Shown here: piece after piece, positions 51,440-64,000 of the stretch
Position numbering within the stretch: position 1 is the stretch's first letter
Layout of the letters: each line of letters starts with the position of its first letter
NCBI GenBank assembly: GCA_003993805.1
Contig: RSEF01000003.1
Span: forward strand, 87,102,817-87,166,816
Origin: Himantopus leucocephalus
Lineage: Eukaryota; Chordata; Aves; Charadriiformes; Recurvirostridae
Direction of reading: 5' to 3'
Length of the DNA stretch: 64,000 bases
Program-made: the position numbers and the translations under genes
Notes under the pieces: generated by a model
Database searches by the model: none
What the model was told of the DNA's origin: nothing
The model's input: the letters and a program-made list of their open reading frames with translations, nothing else

Positions 51440-52829
51440 TTTTACTGGGTAGGTGTGTCTCAAGCATTCCAGCACCTGGAGGCTACTGGCAGAGTCCTTG
51501 GGAATGACACCGTACCTGCAGGAGAGGAAGGCAGGGTCAGGGACCACTTTAAGCAAACTGAGCACATGCTACCCATGGGAGGAGATCAGATACACCTGAG
51601 GGTGCGGAAGGAGCTGGCTGACATAACTGCAAAAGAGCCATCGTCCTTAAAAGGTCACTGCAGTTAGGGGAGGTTCCTGATGATTGAAACAAGGTAAACA
51701 TCACACCCATCTTCAGAAAGGGTAGGCAGGATGACTCAGGTCAGTCAGCCTCACCTCAGCCCCTGGGCAGATTACAGAGCAAATCCTCCTGGAAGTCATT
51801 TCTGATCACACAAAAGGCAAGAAGGTGACTGGTATTTAGTGAGGGCAAATCATGCCTGACTGTTCTGACTGGTTTGAATGATGAGATGACCAGCTCCATG
51901 GACAAGGGAAGAGTGAAATTGTTGTACATCTTGATCTCGGCAAGACCCATACTGTTTAGGCTTTACTAGTGACTGGACACGTTCAGCCTCTTTGTGGATG
52001 ATACCAAAGTGGGGGGAGCAGTCAATATGCAGGACACAGGCTGCTGCTCAGAGGGACCTGGACAGGCTGGAGAAATGGGCTGACAGGAACCTCATGAGGT
52101 TCAGCTAAGGCAAATACAAAGTCCTACATCTAAGAGTGAATATCTCCATTCAGCAACAAAGGCTAGGGCTCAACCCTCTGGAAAAGAGCTTGGCAGAAAA
52201 GGACCAGAACATCCTGATGCACAACATGCTGAACATTATTCAGCAGTGTGCCCTTGCAGCAATGAGGGTCAACTACATCCTGAATTATATCAGCAAGAGT
52301 GTAGCTTGCAGGTCAAGGAGAGTGTTTCTTTGCCTCCATTTAGCCCTTGTGAGACTGTTTCTGGAGTACTGCAGCCAATACCACAAAGACATGGACATGC
52401 TGTAGTGAGCCCAGCGGAGGGCCACCAAGATGGGCAGGAGGCCAATGCACAGGATGCGTGACAAGAGGCTGCATGAACTGGGTTTGTTCAGCCTTCAGAA
52501 GAGAAGGCTTGGGGGGAACCTTATTGCTGTCTGTGACTACCTTATGAGAGGGAATATGAAAGACAGAGGGAGCCTCTTCTCAGAGGTGCACAAGCATAAA
52601 ATAAGATGCAAGGGATGCAAGTTGGAATTCAGGTGGATCAGAAATTCTGATAGCGTGAAAGGAAAAAACTTTTTACCACAAGGGTGATCAAGCACTGGAA
52701 CAGGTTTCCCAGGAGATTATCAAAACCAGGCAGGACAGGTCCCTGAGCAACTGTCCTGTCTTTGAGTTGGGAACTGGAGTAGATGAGCTCCAGAGTTTGC
52801 TTCCAACCTGCACGATTCTGTGATTCTGT
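51440..52829 (+). mobile_element. Long degraded CR1 LINE, sense
   Basis: Recognisable CR1 pieces appear in order: GGCAAATCATGCCTGACT; a FVDDTKVGGA-type motif; the WADRNLMRF-type region; LEYCSQYHKDMDML; HELGLFSLQKRRLGGNLI; and a 3' end of CACGATTCTGTGATTCTGT. Many frameshifts and stops interrupt the ORF, so it is an old copy of about 1.4 kb. The 5' end is uncertain by about 100 bp. Confidence 0.88.
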
Positions 52830-55129
52830 TGTAGGAAAAGATAGGACTAGATGGATTTGCTCCATGGCAGTGTCTGTTTCCCTCCATTGAATATATATGG
52901 AGACAAAGCTGGCTAGGTTAGACACAGACAACCCATTTTTAGACGGTTAATTTACAGAAGAGAAATATCACTTTTAGAACAGAAAACCTCAGCAAAATAG
53001 AGACAAAGTAAGCACAGTACTGCACATTAAACCCTAGTAAAGCATTAGTGTTTAGTAAGATACATACTGCTAGATATTGTTATCCTTGAAAAAGTTCCTA
53101 GTTTGTTAGAAGTAGATGCATTAACTCTTAGTTTCTTTCCCATCTCCCATATTTCACTCGAAATAGGAGAAACAGAACCAAAACCAGAAATATATTTGAA
53201 AAACATAATGGATAATTATATATTTCATATGTACATATACAGTCCACAATATAGAGAAACACACATCCTTAGTTGTGGGTTTAAAACAATTTCAGTACAA
53301 AATAATACTCTATACAGCTTTTTTAAGTGCCATCTATAAAAACCAGTAATTCCAGCACTAACAGGACCGGATACCAAGTTAAATAGGAAAGTATCATATT
53401 GGATACAGCACATTTTAAGTGATAAACTCTTGATTCTGAAGTTTTCTTTCCTCCATTTGCTCCCCAGAGTCTGATTTTATTGATTTTGAGGTCTGTTGTA
53501 CATCAGCATCTGTTTCCCCAAAGAATCCCATGATGAGGCTGACTGACTGGGAAAGGGGTGTGGGAGAGATTCTGTCTGTGTGTTATGAGTAGACTATTAA
53601 GGTTTGTATTTTAGTTTAGCTGGTAAGTTGCATTTTTTTTTTCTAATTAAAATATATATTCAGGTTTGATTTGGGAAAGGAAGAAGAACTGTTTTCTACC
53701 ATCGCTACAGTTTAGACTTTAAGATCTGTATTGCCTTCTAGCGGTGTCCACCGCTTTCCATTGACTGTAGGGAATTTCTTGAATGACCTTGTTCATTATT
53801 TAGGCCTTTCAACCAGGTGCTTGAAGTGAGGTAGGGTAAACCAAGCCCTACAAACTTATGTGGCAGTGTATTGTGATTTTGTGAGTTATGGAGTTGTGAG
53901 ACAGGGTGCCGTTTCATTGCATTTGCTTTGTCGTTATTTTTTAAAGGGACATTGGGGAGGATATTGACACACACCCTTAACATTTGGTGGCCTTATTCCT
54001 GCTTGATAGGTGCATATTCCAAAGAACTTCTCTTCCCTGTGGCACCCTTGTCTGAGGTATGAAGCATTTCTTTTATGTTTTCTGGGTATGTAATCTGGGG
54101 GTAAATTTTTCAGGCTTTTCCACACAGAGGATATTGCAATTGGTTCATTTATGAGCAGCAAATGGCAGAAAGTATGGCAGGTACTTATCTGAACACCTGA
54201 CTTCTACACCAACCACACCTCAAAATTGAGAAATTGAGTACTTACTTTTAAAAGTGTGTTTACTTATTCATCAAATGAGTCCAGTTTTGGATAAGAATGA
54301 CCCATGTCGGTACTACATTTGCAGTAAATGCTAATACTTACATGGGAACTGGAATACTTCTGAGACTTTCAAAAGATGTGGTATATTTTGCTTTGAATAT
54401 CCAATCTGGACCGTTTCCCAGACCACTAAACACTTGCTAGACTTGGGTAGCATTTTCTTCATGATTTCTCCCTGCATTTCCCAACATTAGCTAGAATATA
54501 GGATTGAAGCATCAATAAAATGACAAATCATTTGTAGCATACTTACAGACACCCCCGCCACAAGTAATTAAGTATTCTAAACACAACTTAAAAATAAATA
54601 ACTTTTTACAGTATTTCCAGGGCAGTTTTGCAGGCTTTGCATCTTGCCTTGCTATTTTTATCTGCTAGGACAGTTTTGAATCGATAGTATTTTACAAATG
54701 AAGTTTAGTTAGTTCAGAGGAAACTTTGGGTACACATGCAAGGAGACGGGGCTAAATTTGTACCACAGTTCTGTATTTTTCAAACAAACTCAGTCTACAT
54801 AGATCACAGACCTTCAGCTGGTGCAAATCAGCACAGCACTACTGCAATCATCTTTACCAGCAGCTGGGACTCTGGCATGGATAAAGCCTTTCTTGTTGAA
54901 TTAATAGTGCTCTTCTTGTCAGCATCTCCTTCCCAGGCAGTCATTCTCAAGAGCACTGATTATGGCTCCTCAAACTTTTTGTGACTCGAGGGCTAGATTA
55001 ATAATGACAGGCCACACAGTAACCATATTTCTTTCATCATTTATGTCTTTTTTTTGTTGCAAGGAACAGGTGCACCCAGGTCCCAGTCCCATATTTCATC
55101 AATGTTGTCTCATTTAAAGTAGCAAAAAA

Positions 55130-55990
55130 AGGCAACTTTTAGTCCCCCCTGAGAAGCCTGAAAATAAAATTATGCAGGTTGGAAAATAGGAAAAGCCTTC
55201 TAGCAAGACTGCTTTGCAAATACTGGAATAGACTTCCTTTAGAAATTACAACCTCTTTGGTGGATGTCTAATAACAGGAAAGATAAACTCATCAGGACCA
55301 AGAGAGCTATACTGCATCCTACCTCTGGGTAGGATAATGGACTAGGTGATGTCTTAGATCCTTCCTGACTTATTTTTCTCATTCAGTAATACTACCAATT
55401 ATCCTTCGGTGCATGCAAATACTACATCTCTTTCCTACGTGCCATGACAAAAGAATTGTTCCTTTTACATTTCCTCCTGATATTGCAATATTACATTTAG
55501 TCCTTATTTGCTGTTGGTTGTTATGCATATCTGTGATCATTAATTTACAGCATCTCTCCTAAAATTTCTAAATACCATAAATTTATTAATTCAAGCTTTC
55601 AAACGGTCCAAAATGTTGTTCTAGTTCAACCAGAATGAAAGAAGTGTTACAAAGCACCAAGTTATCAAATGCAAGACAGCAACCCAAATGGGAATTCATA
55701 GTTAGTTGTGTAGTGGTCACAAATAAGGTACCAGAGAGTGAATGACTCAGCCTCCCTCTGGGGGGATTATATGTAGGAATCTCTGCACAATTCTGGGTAC
55801 TTCAATACCAGAAAGAGAACAACAGAACGACGGGTATGTGCAAAAAAAGCCATAAAAAGGACTGAACAGCTGGAGGAGCTGATTTATGAGGGGAGATTAA
55901 AGGAATGATGTTTGATTGTCTGCACAATGTCCAACAGCCATATGTTAACCACTTCAAGTATCCAAAGAGTGTAAACACCAAGGAAGGGAA
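55130..55990 (+). mobile_element. Old CR1/L3-like remnants
   Basis: Two degraded pieces are visible. Around 55190-55370, GGAATAGACTTCCTTTAG and GGATAATGGACTAGGTGATG resemble a CR1/L3 3' end. Around 55790-55910, TTCTGGGTACTTCAATACC and GGAGGAGCTGATTTATGAGG resemble the end of a CR1/L3 reverse-transcriptase ORF. The order suggests two separate insertions. The family call is tentative because both are highly diverged. Confidence 0.45.
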
Positions 55991-57359
55991 TAAATAACCA
56001 GGCTGGAACAGGAAGGTGTAGCTAAAAATACAGAAAATTAATATACTAGGTGAAATGCTTAACAATGAGCTTTGTTAATTACAGATAACTATCTGAAGAA
56101 AAGCAGCAGGAGTCTTATTGCTCCTAGTAAGTTCGAGAGCAAACTGGGCAAATCACTGAAAAAAACCCCCATCAGGTATCTATCTGGGGCTGGCTGGCAA
56201 GACAGCTTGCCAGCTATTATTGTTTGATATTTCTTCTTTTATGATATTTACAAATCAAAATGCAAAAGACAAGTTATGGCTCATTTAACTGAATTAGCCA
56301 TTTACACCACTTAACCTTACCTGTCTAAAATGTTAAAACAAACAATATACTACCCTTATGCAATCTCTGCCCACAAACACTTCCTGAAGGTATTTTCTGT
56401 CAGATATTTTTAAAATTAATAAAACCCCATAGCGCTGCACATCCAAAAAAACCCCCAAAAACAAAAAACAACCACCAAAACCAATGTTCCTAAACAACTG
56501 TTTAGAAAGCAAAGATGGAATTACTAACAGAAAACCACCATCTTCTGCTGTGTCATTCTCATGTCTCTCCCCAATGAAAGTATAAATCACTGCAGTTGTA
56601 ATCCAGAATTCGGGGATTCCCATTTTCCTCTGCAGCTTCAGAAAATGTTATTTTGCACTTCTCCTTTGCTGCCTAGCCTTCCTGTTACAACAAGAAAAGT
56701 TTGTTCCTTGTCAAAAAGCTGGAATTCCCATTTATTTGCAAAAGAGGAACTTGATATTCCCACTACCCTTGCACAAAGCCATATCATTATTTACTAATTC
56801 CTTCTTAGTCTTGCTTCTGTGTTTTAGAGATGGATTAGAAGGTGCAAAAGATAAAAATGTACTCAAGGTGGACTCCGGGGAAAGTTCCCCCTCAAAAAAC
56901 ATATTCCATGTGTGTATCTGTTTTGGAAATAATTAGCCTCAAGCTGAGCCATATAATGGACATAGGGGTGTTGACTTTAATGCTAGTCAATTAGCTACTC
57001 AGCAATGTAGGAAAGGAGCTTATATCAAGAGTTGGCTCATTTGAGAGAAAAGCCCAGGAGTAAACGAGTGCCTCTGCTGCTGGAAGCCCAGGCCCACAGT
57101 CCAAAGAGGGTACAAGCCAACTGAACTTTGCTGACATGCCCATACGGCCTAGACTAGATGTTCACAGCTTTGTCTAAGGAGTACAGGCATCAAAATGCAA
57201 AATGTTTTATAAGAGTATCTAACATAGAAAGGGAAACTCTTTTTTCCTAAAAAAAGTTTTAAGATAGGTTAACCATACTGCCTTAATCCAGTGATCAAGA
57301 TTACAGCTCCCAACATTCTCCATTCAAAACATTTCTAAAAAATAGAGGCTGCTTTTTCC

Positions 57360-57572
57360 AAAGTGAAAGATTTTGTCTTTTTAACGTCTTCCTATCTTTT
57401 AGCTTTTTTCCCCTTACTTTCTTCTTTCTCTTCCACGCTATTCCTGAAGGAAGGACTCTAAAAAGTGAAAGAAGGAAAAGTGAGAAGGAAGAAAAGGAGA
57501 AAGAAAGAGAAAGGAAGATCTAAGGAATAAAAAAATCCATGAGAAACAAAAAAAAAAAAAAAAAAAAAAAAA
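57360..57572. repeat. Polypyrimidine tract followed by polypurine tract and A25
   Basis: A C/T-rich stretch (about 57365-57445, with TTTCTTCTTTCTCTTCC) is followed by an almost pure G/A stretch (about 57446-57530) and a run of 25 A (57548-57572). The two tracts are partly complementary and could form a hairpin. Confidence 0.8.
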
Positions 57573-58495
57573 GAAAATTGGTCACTGAAAATATGTTTTA
57601 AAATCTCAGAAAAAAAGCAAAAAAAATTTGGAGAGCTCTCATCGGGATCTAGTGAGGGTCTTTCAGTTTGCTATGAATGGACATACCCTATCCCCTGGTG
57701 AAGCTACTCACAGCCATCTACCAACACTCCAGCAGAGCCATTACTCAGCAAAGGATCGATCAGGTGGAAATCCAGGACTGTGAGCAAGAAACCGTCCTGC
57801 CAAGCTGGCATCACCCACATGACCTGCTGGCTCTGGTTGCCTGCAAGGTTTAAACCCACATCCTTAAAAACAGTTAAGTGTGCTTAATGTGAGTCAATGG
57901 AAATGAGGCACCTACCTAATGGTTAGTCACCTAAATACCTTTGCAGATTGAGGTCTTATTTCAGCAAAGGGCCCTACAGGGCATTTTTTTGTCACGGGAA
58001 TCGGGATTCGCCACAATACCAGTGACAGAAATTGCTGCAGAAGGTCCCCAGCCAAGCAGCTTTATTTGGAAATCTACAGCAGCAGTTACTTTTCTGAGCA
58101 AATGGGCACATTTACTCTTGATTCTCAGGGAAACATTTGCAAGAACCATGAAATATGGAAAGACTTTTGCCGTATCATGTGTTTTCATAATAAGTTTGTC
58201 CACAAACGTGGTCTTCCAAAAGAAAAAAAAAAGAAAAAGAAAAGTGACTCAAGGAAAATGGCATCCAGGGCAGAACAGAAAGTGAGCTGACAGCCCTGTG
58301 AACCCAACACAGCCCCCAAGAAGATCTGTCTGCCAGCAGAGCCAGCTGTGGCGTCAGCCAAAGAATTCAGCCACAAATCCAGACACGGTTGCTGGAAAAA
58401 CACATTCCAGGTCCTACACACCGCTGCCAAGTCCACCCCATGATTATAGCCATGGACTTTAGAGAACCCAGAGGAAGAAGGTGAAAAGGAATAGG

Positions 58496-61468
58496 ATGAA
58501 CGTTGCCTACATCGGGAAGAGGCAGAGCCAAGGCAACACTGAAATTACCGGTAAGTCCCATTTTACTTTGTTCTTGCACTATTTTAATACAGATTCTAGC
58601 TATAGTCTTTAAAAGTTTAAAGGAGATTTTGTCATTTTTGGCAGCAAACAGCTTTCTTAGCAAACATGATAATGGCCTTACATTACATGGCCTTGTGCCC
58701 CAAAGGATTCCAAAGCGTTTTACAAACTTCAGCTGATTCGTGGCCAAGGTACACAGGCACCCCTTCATCCACCACTGAAATGTGCTCAGCCTCTAGGACA
58801 ACCTGTCATAAATGCTTAGCAAAGCACAGAAGCTCTCTGCAGTATTTTAGGCTAGGATGTGATGAATGCTTCACGCTACTGAATCTGAACGAGAAGGTGG
58901 AACATAATTATGTGAGCAGAAATTCAGTTGCACACAACACTTTAAGCCCTACTCCTTCAGCTCTACACCTACTCTTAAACTCCTACTACAGTGCCTTTTA
59001 GTGTTACAGGTTGAAGACAACCTTTGCTTTCCAAAGCCTCATTTGACAATATCCTCAGCTACATGGTTGGATTCTCCTTCCCTTCTGACTGGGGCATCTG
59101 CTGAACCCACACATAGGTGTCCCACCACAGTTTCCCAACCAGACTCAACTTCTTCTGAGACAACACTATATTAAGGCAAATAAAATTCTGGGTGAAGTCT
59201 TGCAGATCTCTTTCCTTTCAGTTATTTACTGCACAGTGATCATTTGCCACATATGATGCTTTCTTTCATAAGCACTGCTGGGTTTTAACTCTCTCCTCCA
59301 CAAAAAACACACCATTTCACAAGCAGTAGGAAGTTTTCAGGCCCAGTAGCTGCCTGTCCACAGTAGGAGAATTAGTCTTAGCCACAATTTGCTTCCTTTT
59401 CCTAATTCTACAATAAAATTATCATTTTGGCTCCAAAGTCTTTATTAAGTCACTTAATTCTTATGGCCTTTCCAAAGTCAGGAGAATATCAAATGACTTA
59501 ATTCTTTAAAAAAAGCTTTATATAGCTAAGTAGATTTGTGCAAGTGCCTAAAGCAATTGAGGGGTTTTGAAGTGCAACAAACCACCTAATAAAGGTTTTC
59601 AGACACAAAGCCATCCCAAATTCATGCAATGCTGACTGTGGCTGTCATTTTAAAAGCATCAGCAGAACCCCAGATATTCTGAACAATACATAAAACCAAG
59701 CACGCTTTTAAACTTCACCTACAAGGCAGGGATGCAGGCACCTATTTCTCTTCAAGGGATGTTAGGAAAAAAAATGCTCTCTAATTCCAGTTGCTTTCAA
59801 CTTTCTCTTTTTCCCATCTCCCTAATTATTTTCCCTGGTAATGGGGTGGATTTTTACAGCTGACACTCATGCTGCATGCAATTCTGGCTCCTCCAGGGCC
59901 ACCACAGACTCATCTCAGAATAATCATTGTAAGAATGTCAAATTCAGATTTTTTTTATTTTAAGCTTTTGAAAACAGACAGTATCTTCTAAATATAAAAT
60001 GATTCTGGTCATGTGTGAATAACAAATATTACCCACCAGTCTGACTCTGAAACTTTCATCCTAACTAATACTCTGCACACATTCCCATCCATTTCAGTAC
60101 ACCTGAATGTGTCAACGCAGTACTACATTGTGCAACCAAGTACAGATCCAGGCCTTCTTCATTTAGTTGATGAACTATCACTTCACAACGAGCAGGTAGG
60201 AAATCTGTTACGCTCTAGCACAAATGATAAAAATATGACAAAATTGACTATATTTGCCTTAGGAAATATCTATAAATCAGGTACGCACTGGCCTTGAGAA
60301 ACAGCTTCCAAAAGCTCCCACACTTTAGGAGACTTGAAATAAAACTATTTACTACNCAGGTAGGAAATCTGTTACGCTCTAGCACAAATGATAAAAATAT
60401 GACAAATTTGACTATATTTGCCTTAGGAAATATCTATAAATCAGGTACACACTGGCCTTGAGAAACAGCTTCCAAAAGCTCCCACACTTCAGGAGACTTG
60501 AAACAAAACTATTTACTATACCGTTTAACTACGTCATTGCACATCTAGTAAAAGCAAACGGACGTAACAGAGTTGAGCCTGTCAATCTCAAGCTGGGCTG
60601 AATTTCAGTGCTCTGATTTTCCTTACAAAGCTGCTCATGTTCACAAAGTGAGGAGGATGTGCTAGATCTGCATCACGTAGTCTGACTTCCCGGGTCTTTA
60701 AATCACACCCAGTTACTCCTGTGCCGGGCCCAGCAGGTTGTGCTTGGCTAAGGCATCTGCGCCTGGCATTGGTGAGTCCAGCACACAGATGTAACGCCGG
60801 GAGTCTGGTCTGATTTGAAGAGGTCCAGAGATGGAGACACTAACATTCCCTACAGCAGTATTTTCCAAAGACTCATCTTTTCCCTGCTAAAACCTCATGC
60901 CTTATTTCCAATATGAGTTTGTCTGGCTTCAGTTTCAGGCCATTGGTTTTCATTATTCCTTGGACAAATAAACCTGTTTATAATCATACACATAGATATC
61001 CAGCTCTGACATTCCTATCCTGTCTTCTCTACGCTCCCAGAGATCTGAACAGATGAAAAAGGCAGAGTAGCTCATGTGTTAAAAAGGGGAATGCCCAGCT
61101 AGAGAAAAGACTGCAACACAAAACCCCCATTTTTTTTTAAAGAAGACAACAGCACCCACAAAGACATGCAGTGTTTCGAGACTGCAGTCTTTCTTTGAAC
61201 TTCTCACCACCAGCTCCTTGCTGGAGAGCTGCCTCCCCAGAATCCCTACCCACATTGGCTAGTGGTGAAAACACTTTTCCGTCTACAGGTTTTCTTGATG
61301 GGGGATCCAAGTTTATTCCTCGTTTTTCAAAGAGAAACATACAATGCCAGTCTCTTCCAGTGCTTCTTTGTGCGACTGCTGCTTTCAGCTGAGGTGGCTG
61401 CAGAAAATCACACCAGCATTTTAATGAGGAATTCAGAGAAGTTAAAAGACCTTTCCATTGGTGTTTAA
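58496..61468 (+). other. Possible small three-exon transcript, product unknown
   Basis: Three exon-like segments fit in phase: 58496-58550 (ATG with A at -3, in-frame stop upstream at 58460, donor ACCG|gtaagt), 60098-60195 (acceptor catttcag, donor GAGCAG|gtagga) and 61289-61468 (acceptor gtctacag, ending in TAA). The joined frame would be about 111 residues. The middle part reads STQYYIVQPSTDPGLLHL and the last begins VFLMGDPSLFLVFQRE. Nothing here matches a family I know. The segments are short, so chance is a serious alternative. The middle one has the best exon appearance. Confidence 0.2.
60193..60518. repeat. Direct duplication around a single N
   Basis: Copies at 60193-60355 and 60357-60518 flank an N at 60356, with a few base differences. 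The first copy begins at CAGGTAGG, the donor side of the exon-like segment at 60098-60195. Confidence 0.85.
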
Positions 61469-64000
61469 ATCTCACACAAACAGCAGGCTGCAGCTGTAGC
61501 CTTTGCTGCCTATGGATAAATGTATTATTTTAGAACATGGCCAAGACCTCCTTGTAGGAGGTCCTGCAGGAGTAGAGCCAACAAGTGATTATAAAAGGCA
61601 GCCTAAAGAACATTTGACACTGTTTTCTGCCTACGCTTAACAAGCACCTCATAGTTCGGGCTGCAGTTTGCACGATTTTGGCTTTTAGAAAATATGAAAC
61701 ACCTTAGTAGATGGATTTTACGTCTAGGAGATTCCATCTGAGGCACTGAACCCACCCAATTTTATTACTTATGCTTTCAAAAGGTTGGGAAAAGCTTCAA
61801 AGTCGCATCTGAAGAATTCATGAACTTATCCTTAAAAAAACCCTGGAACTCTGGCATCCATGCACTTTTTTAAATAATAAACACAGACAAAAAATTCTAC
61901 TCTTCAAATAAATCTCACCAGACTTATTTTCTCAAGCAAAATTCAATAAATTTTATTCATTATCTTGTATTTCATTTCCTTTGAATAAACAAGCCTTTAT
62001 TTACTACCTCTTGAGATACCATTCAGTATGTCACACACAGCCCTAGTCCGCCTTGCGATTCAGTCACTGGGATCGAAGAATTGGTTGGCAACTGGGAACA
62101 TTTGAGTCAAAAAAAAGCAAAGAGAAGAAGATGCTGACTGGGCAGAGCTACAAAGGTGAAGAGGACACCTTCCATTGTGGGAGAGAAGCTGGGACTGCTG
62201 TTGGGAACACACTTCTGAGGACTGGGGACGTGATTGCCTCCCTCATGATTTTAATAAGATAGCCAGGGCTTGACACACAAAGGGACTCGGGCAAGGGATG
62301 ACAAGCATCGCAGCGGCCATCTTAAACACTGCATGACCATTAGTCTCAAATCCACAGCACTGAACAGTCACTGGTGCTCTCTACACTGTGCACAGGACTA
62401 TCAGGAGGGTGAAGATTAGATTGATAAGAGGGATCATACTGGAAAGCCAACAGAAAAACCTATGGAGAAGTGTCTTATTAATCCAAATTATTAATAATCC
62501 AAATCATTTTTCATTTTAATTTTGGGTAAAACAGTATAAACAGCCCTATAAGAATGGATTACAGCCCAGCTCTGGTCTCCCCCAAGTTACACTCACTTAC
62601 TTGGATATAACATCATCTGTCAAGGTCCATGAAACTTGTATTCATTTCTAGACAGCAGCCCAGCTTCAAAAGGAAGATCGGAAACTGTCCCTTACTGCCA
62701 TAAGCTGGTGAATACTCTTCTCCTTCAATATCTTGTGAGGAAAGAACTGCCCTAGGTTTCCCATTCCCCAGCAGTGAATAACACCATATTTATAAAGCAG
62801 TGCTAATTGCTGGTTTTTTGTCCTGACCTCACTAATACTGGTTTGTGCTGGATGTGGCTTGGACACACTTCTTGGTTTCAAGGTGTTCATCAGAGAAGCA
62901 CCAAGTGTGAGGGTCCCCAAATGATGGAGGTAATGTATCCTGACAAAAAAGGTAGGAAGGGTGGAGAATCTTAAGGGTTTCACTTGTGAATTTTGACCAC
63001 TGCACTGTAAGAAATGTGATGACGTGCTGGTGTTATCGGCTGCTTTTAGATGTATTGCAGTTGCTCGCCAACATGTGTTTTCTGTGGCATTCCCTGCTGC
63101 TTACCACTTGAGCTCAGAGGGACTAGAGGTGCCAATGCATCAGAGGAATAGGAAGGAACTAAAAGCCTTTTACAATATCCTGACTTGGCACCTGAAAAAA
63201 AAGGCATTCATCCACAGGAGGAGATCAGTAGAAATTTGGGGGCATGAGACAAAAGAGGGAGAAACCAGAGTAAGGCAGCCGAACATAGGAAAAAAGGGGT
63301 ATAATCAGCATAAATGACGGATCATAACAGGTTTCCACACAAGCTTGAAGCCACAAATGAAAAAAGAAATTAGAAGATCCCTTTAAAACCATTAAGGAAG
63401 GGGGAGCCTGGACAAGCAATCTAATGTATGAGAGGCAGGGCTGGACTTGTGCAGGCCTTTGGCACTTAATTGGGAATGGAGCAGCTTGACTCTATCCAAG
63501 AAGGAGCTCTGAGGCTAAAAAAGAGGATGGGGGACAACATATACCATTGAGTCCTGTAGGATTACTAGTCCTCCTTTAAGAGGTTTGAGCCTGGCAGCAG
63601 TCACCTAGGGACTCAAACACTTCAAGGCCACGCACGAAGGAGTAAGACTGCTGGAAGGCCAGTAACTAAGGAGAACTCCAGACCAAGAAAAGTCAGTGAG
63701 CCAGACGATGATGTGAGGAAAGAGCTCAGCCTCGCCCACGTGTAAAGAAAACAGCAACATGACATTTTGTTAGGCCAGTCAGCCCTCCAGCATTGCAACA
63801 CTCCTTGTCCTCTGCTATCTGGCGTCAGATAGTATGTCTAATTTAAGAAATTAAGGCGGAGAACAATCTCCGTTGACTTTCACTGCTGTGTTTCTAAAAA
63901 ATACGCATTGCTAAACTGAGTGCAGCTTTTCAATGAGGTCGCTGTGCTACCCAACCTGGAAAATTAATTACTGCAAATTTACCTGCAAGAACCTGGTAGT
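61469..64000. other. Noncoding DNA to the end of the window
   Basis: No gene or recognisable repeat is supported. Frames are short and without known motifs. Confidence 0.45.

Larger units (their letters stand above)
52830..58495. other. Noncoding DNA with old repeat remnants
   Basis: Apart from the CR1/L3-like pieces and the pyrimidine/purine tract, I see no feature. A 114-codon frame at 57941-58285 ends in a Lys-rich low-complexity run and is not supported as a gene. Confidence 0.4.

Noticed and set aside
57941..58285. 114-codon open frame with Lys-rich end
   Set aside because: The Lys-rich part is a low-complexity A/G run. No domain is seen, and the opposite strand is open as well.
61137..61475. 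112-codon minus-strand open frame
   Set aside because: It overlaps the plus-strand exon-like segment and shows no recognisable motif, so the open reading on both strands may simply reflect composition.

Overview
This window looks like one piece of a bird genome assembly, or at least a sauropsid one. The main clue is the repeats: several CR1 LINE fragments, including 3' ends that finish in the CR1 octamer (ATTCTRTG-type) and an antisense fragment with the conserved end of the CR1 reverse-transcriptase ORF. Gene density is low, introns are 1.1 to 6.6 kb, and long stretches carry no gene I can support. No prokaryotic genes, CRISPR, rRNA or convincing tRNA were found.

The one clear gene is a nine-exon plus-strand gene at 16994-41784. 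It encodes a 717-residue Ser/Thr kinase of the AMPK-related family. Every junction is GT-AG and every phase agrees. The kinase domain, the sequence just after it and the total length (human HUNK is 714 aa) match HUNK. However, the kinase domain differs at many positions and the C-terminal tail does not resemble the HUNK tail, so I read it as a HUNK paralogue rather than the HUNK orthologue. The catalytic Lys, alphaC Glu, HRD-type Asp, DFG, activation-loop Thr and APE are present. The first glycine of the ATP-binding loop is replaced by Asn.

Layout: 1-16993 is upstream DNA with AT-rich stretches that look like conserved non-coding elements, one orphan exon-like segment (7399-7472) and a CR1 tail. 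The kinase gene fills 16994-41784, with an antisense CR1 in intron 7 and a sense CR1 tail in intron 8. A 100-base gap (42140-42239) lies just 3' of the gene. The rest has another AT-rich candidate regulatory block (48890-49640), an old long CR1 (51440-52829), older CR1/L3-like remnants, a strong pyrimidine/purine tract (57360-57572), and three exon-like segments (58496-61468) whose phases fit together but whose product I do not recognise.

Assembly note: six single N bases each sit between two copies of the same sequence. Five of these direct repeats are 106-192 bp long and the sixth is only 9 bp. They look like unmerged contig ends or two haplotypes joined in a row, so they should not be read as real tandem duplications.
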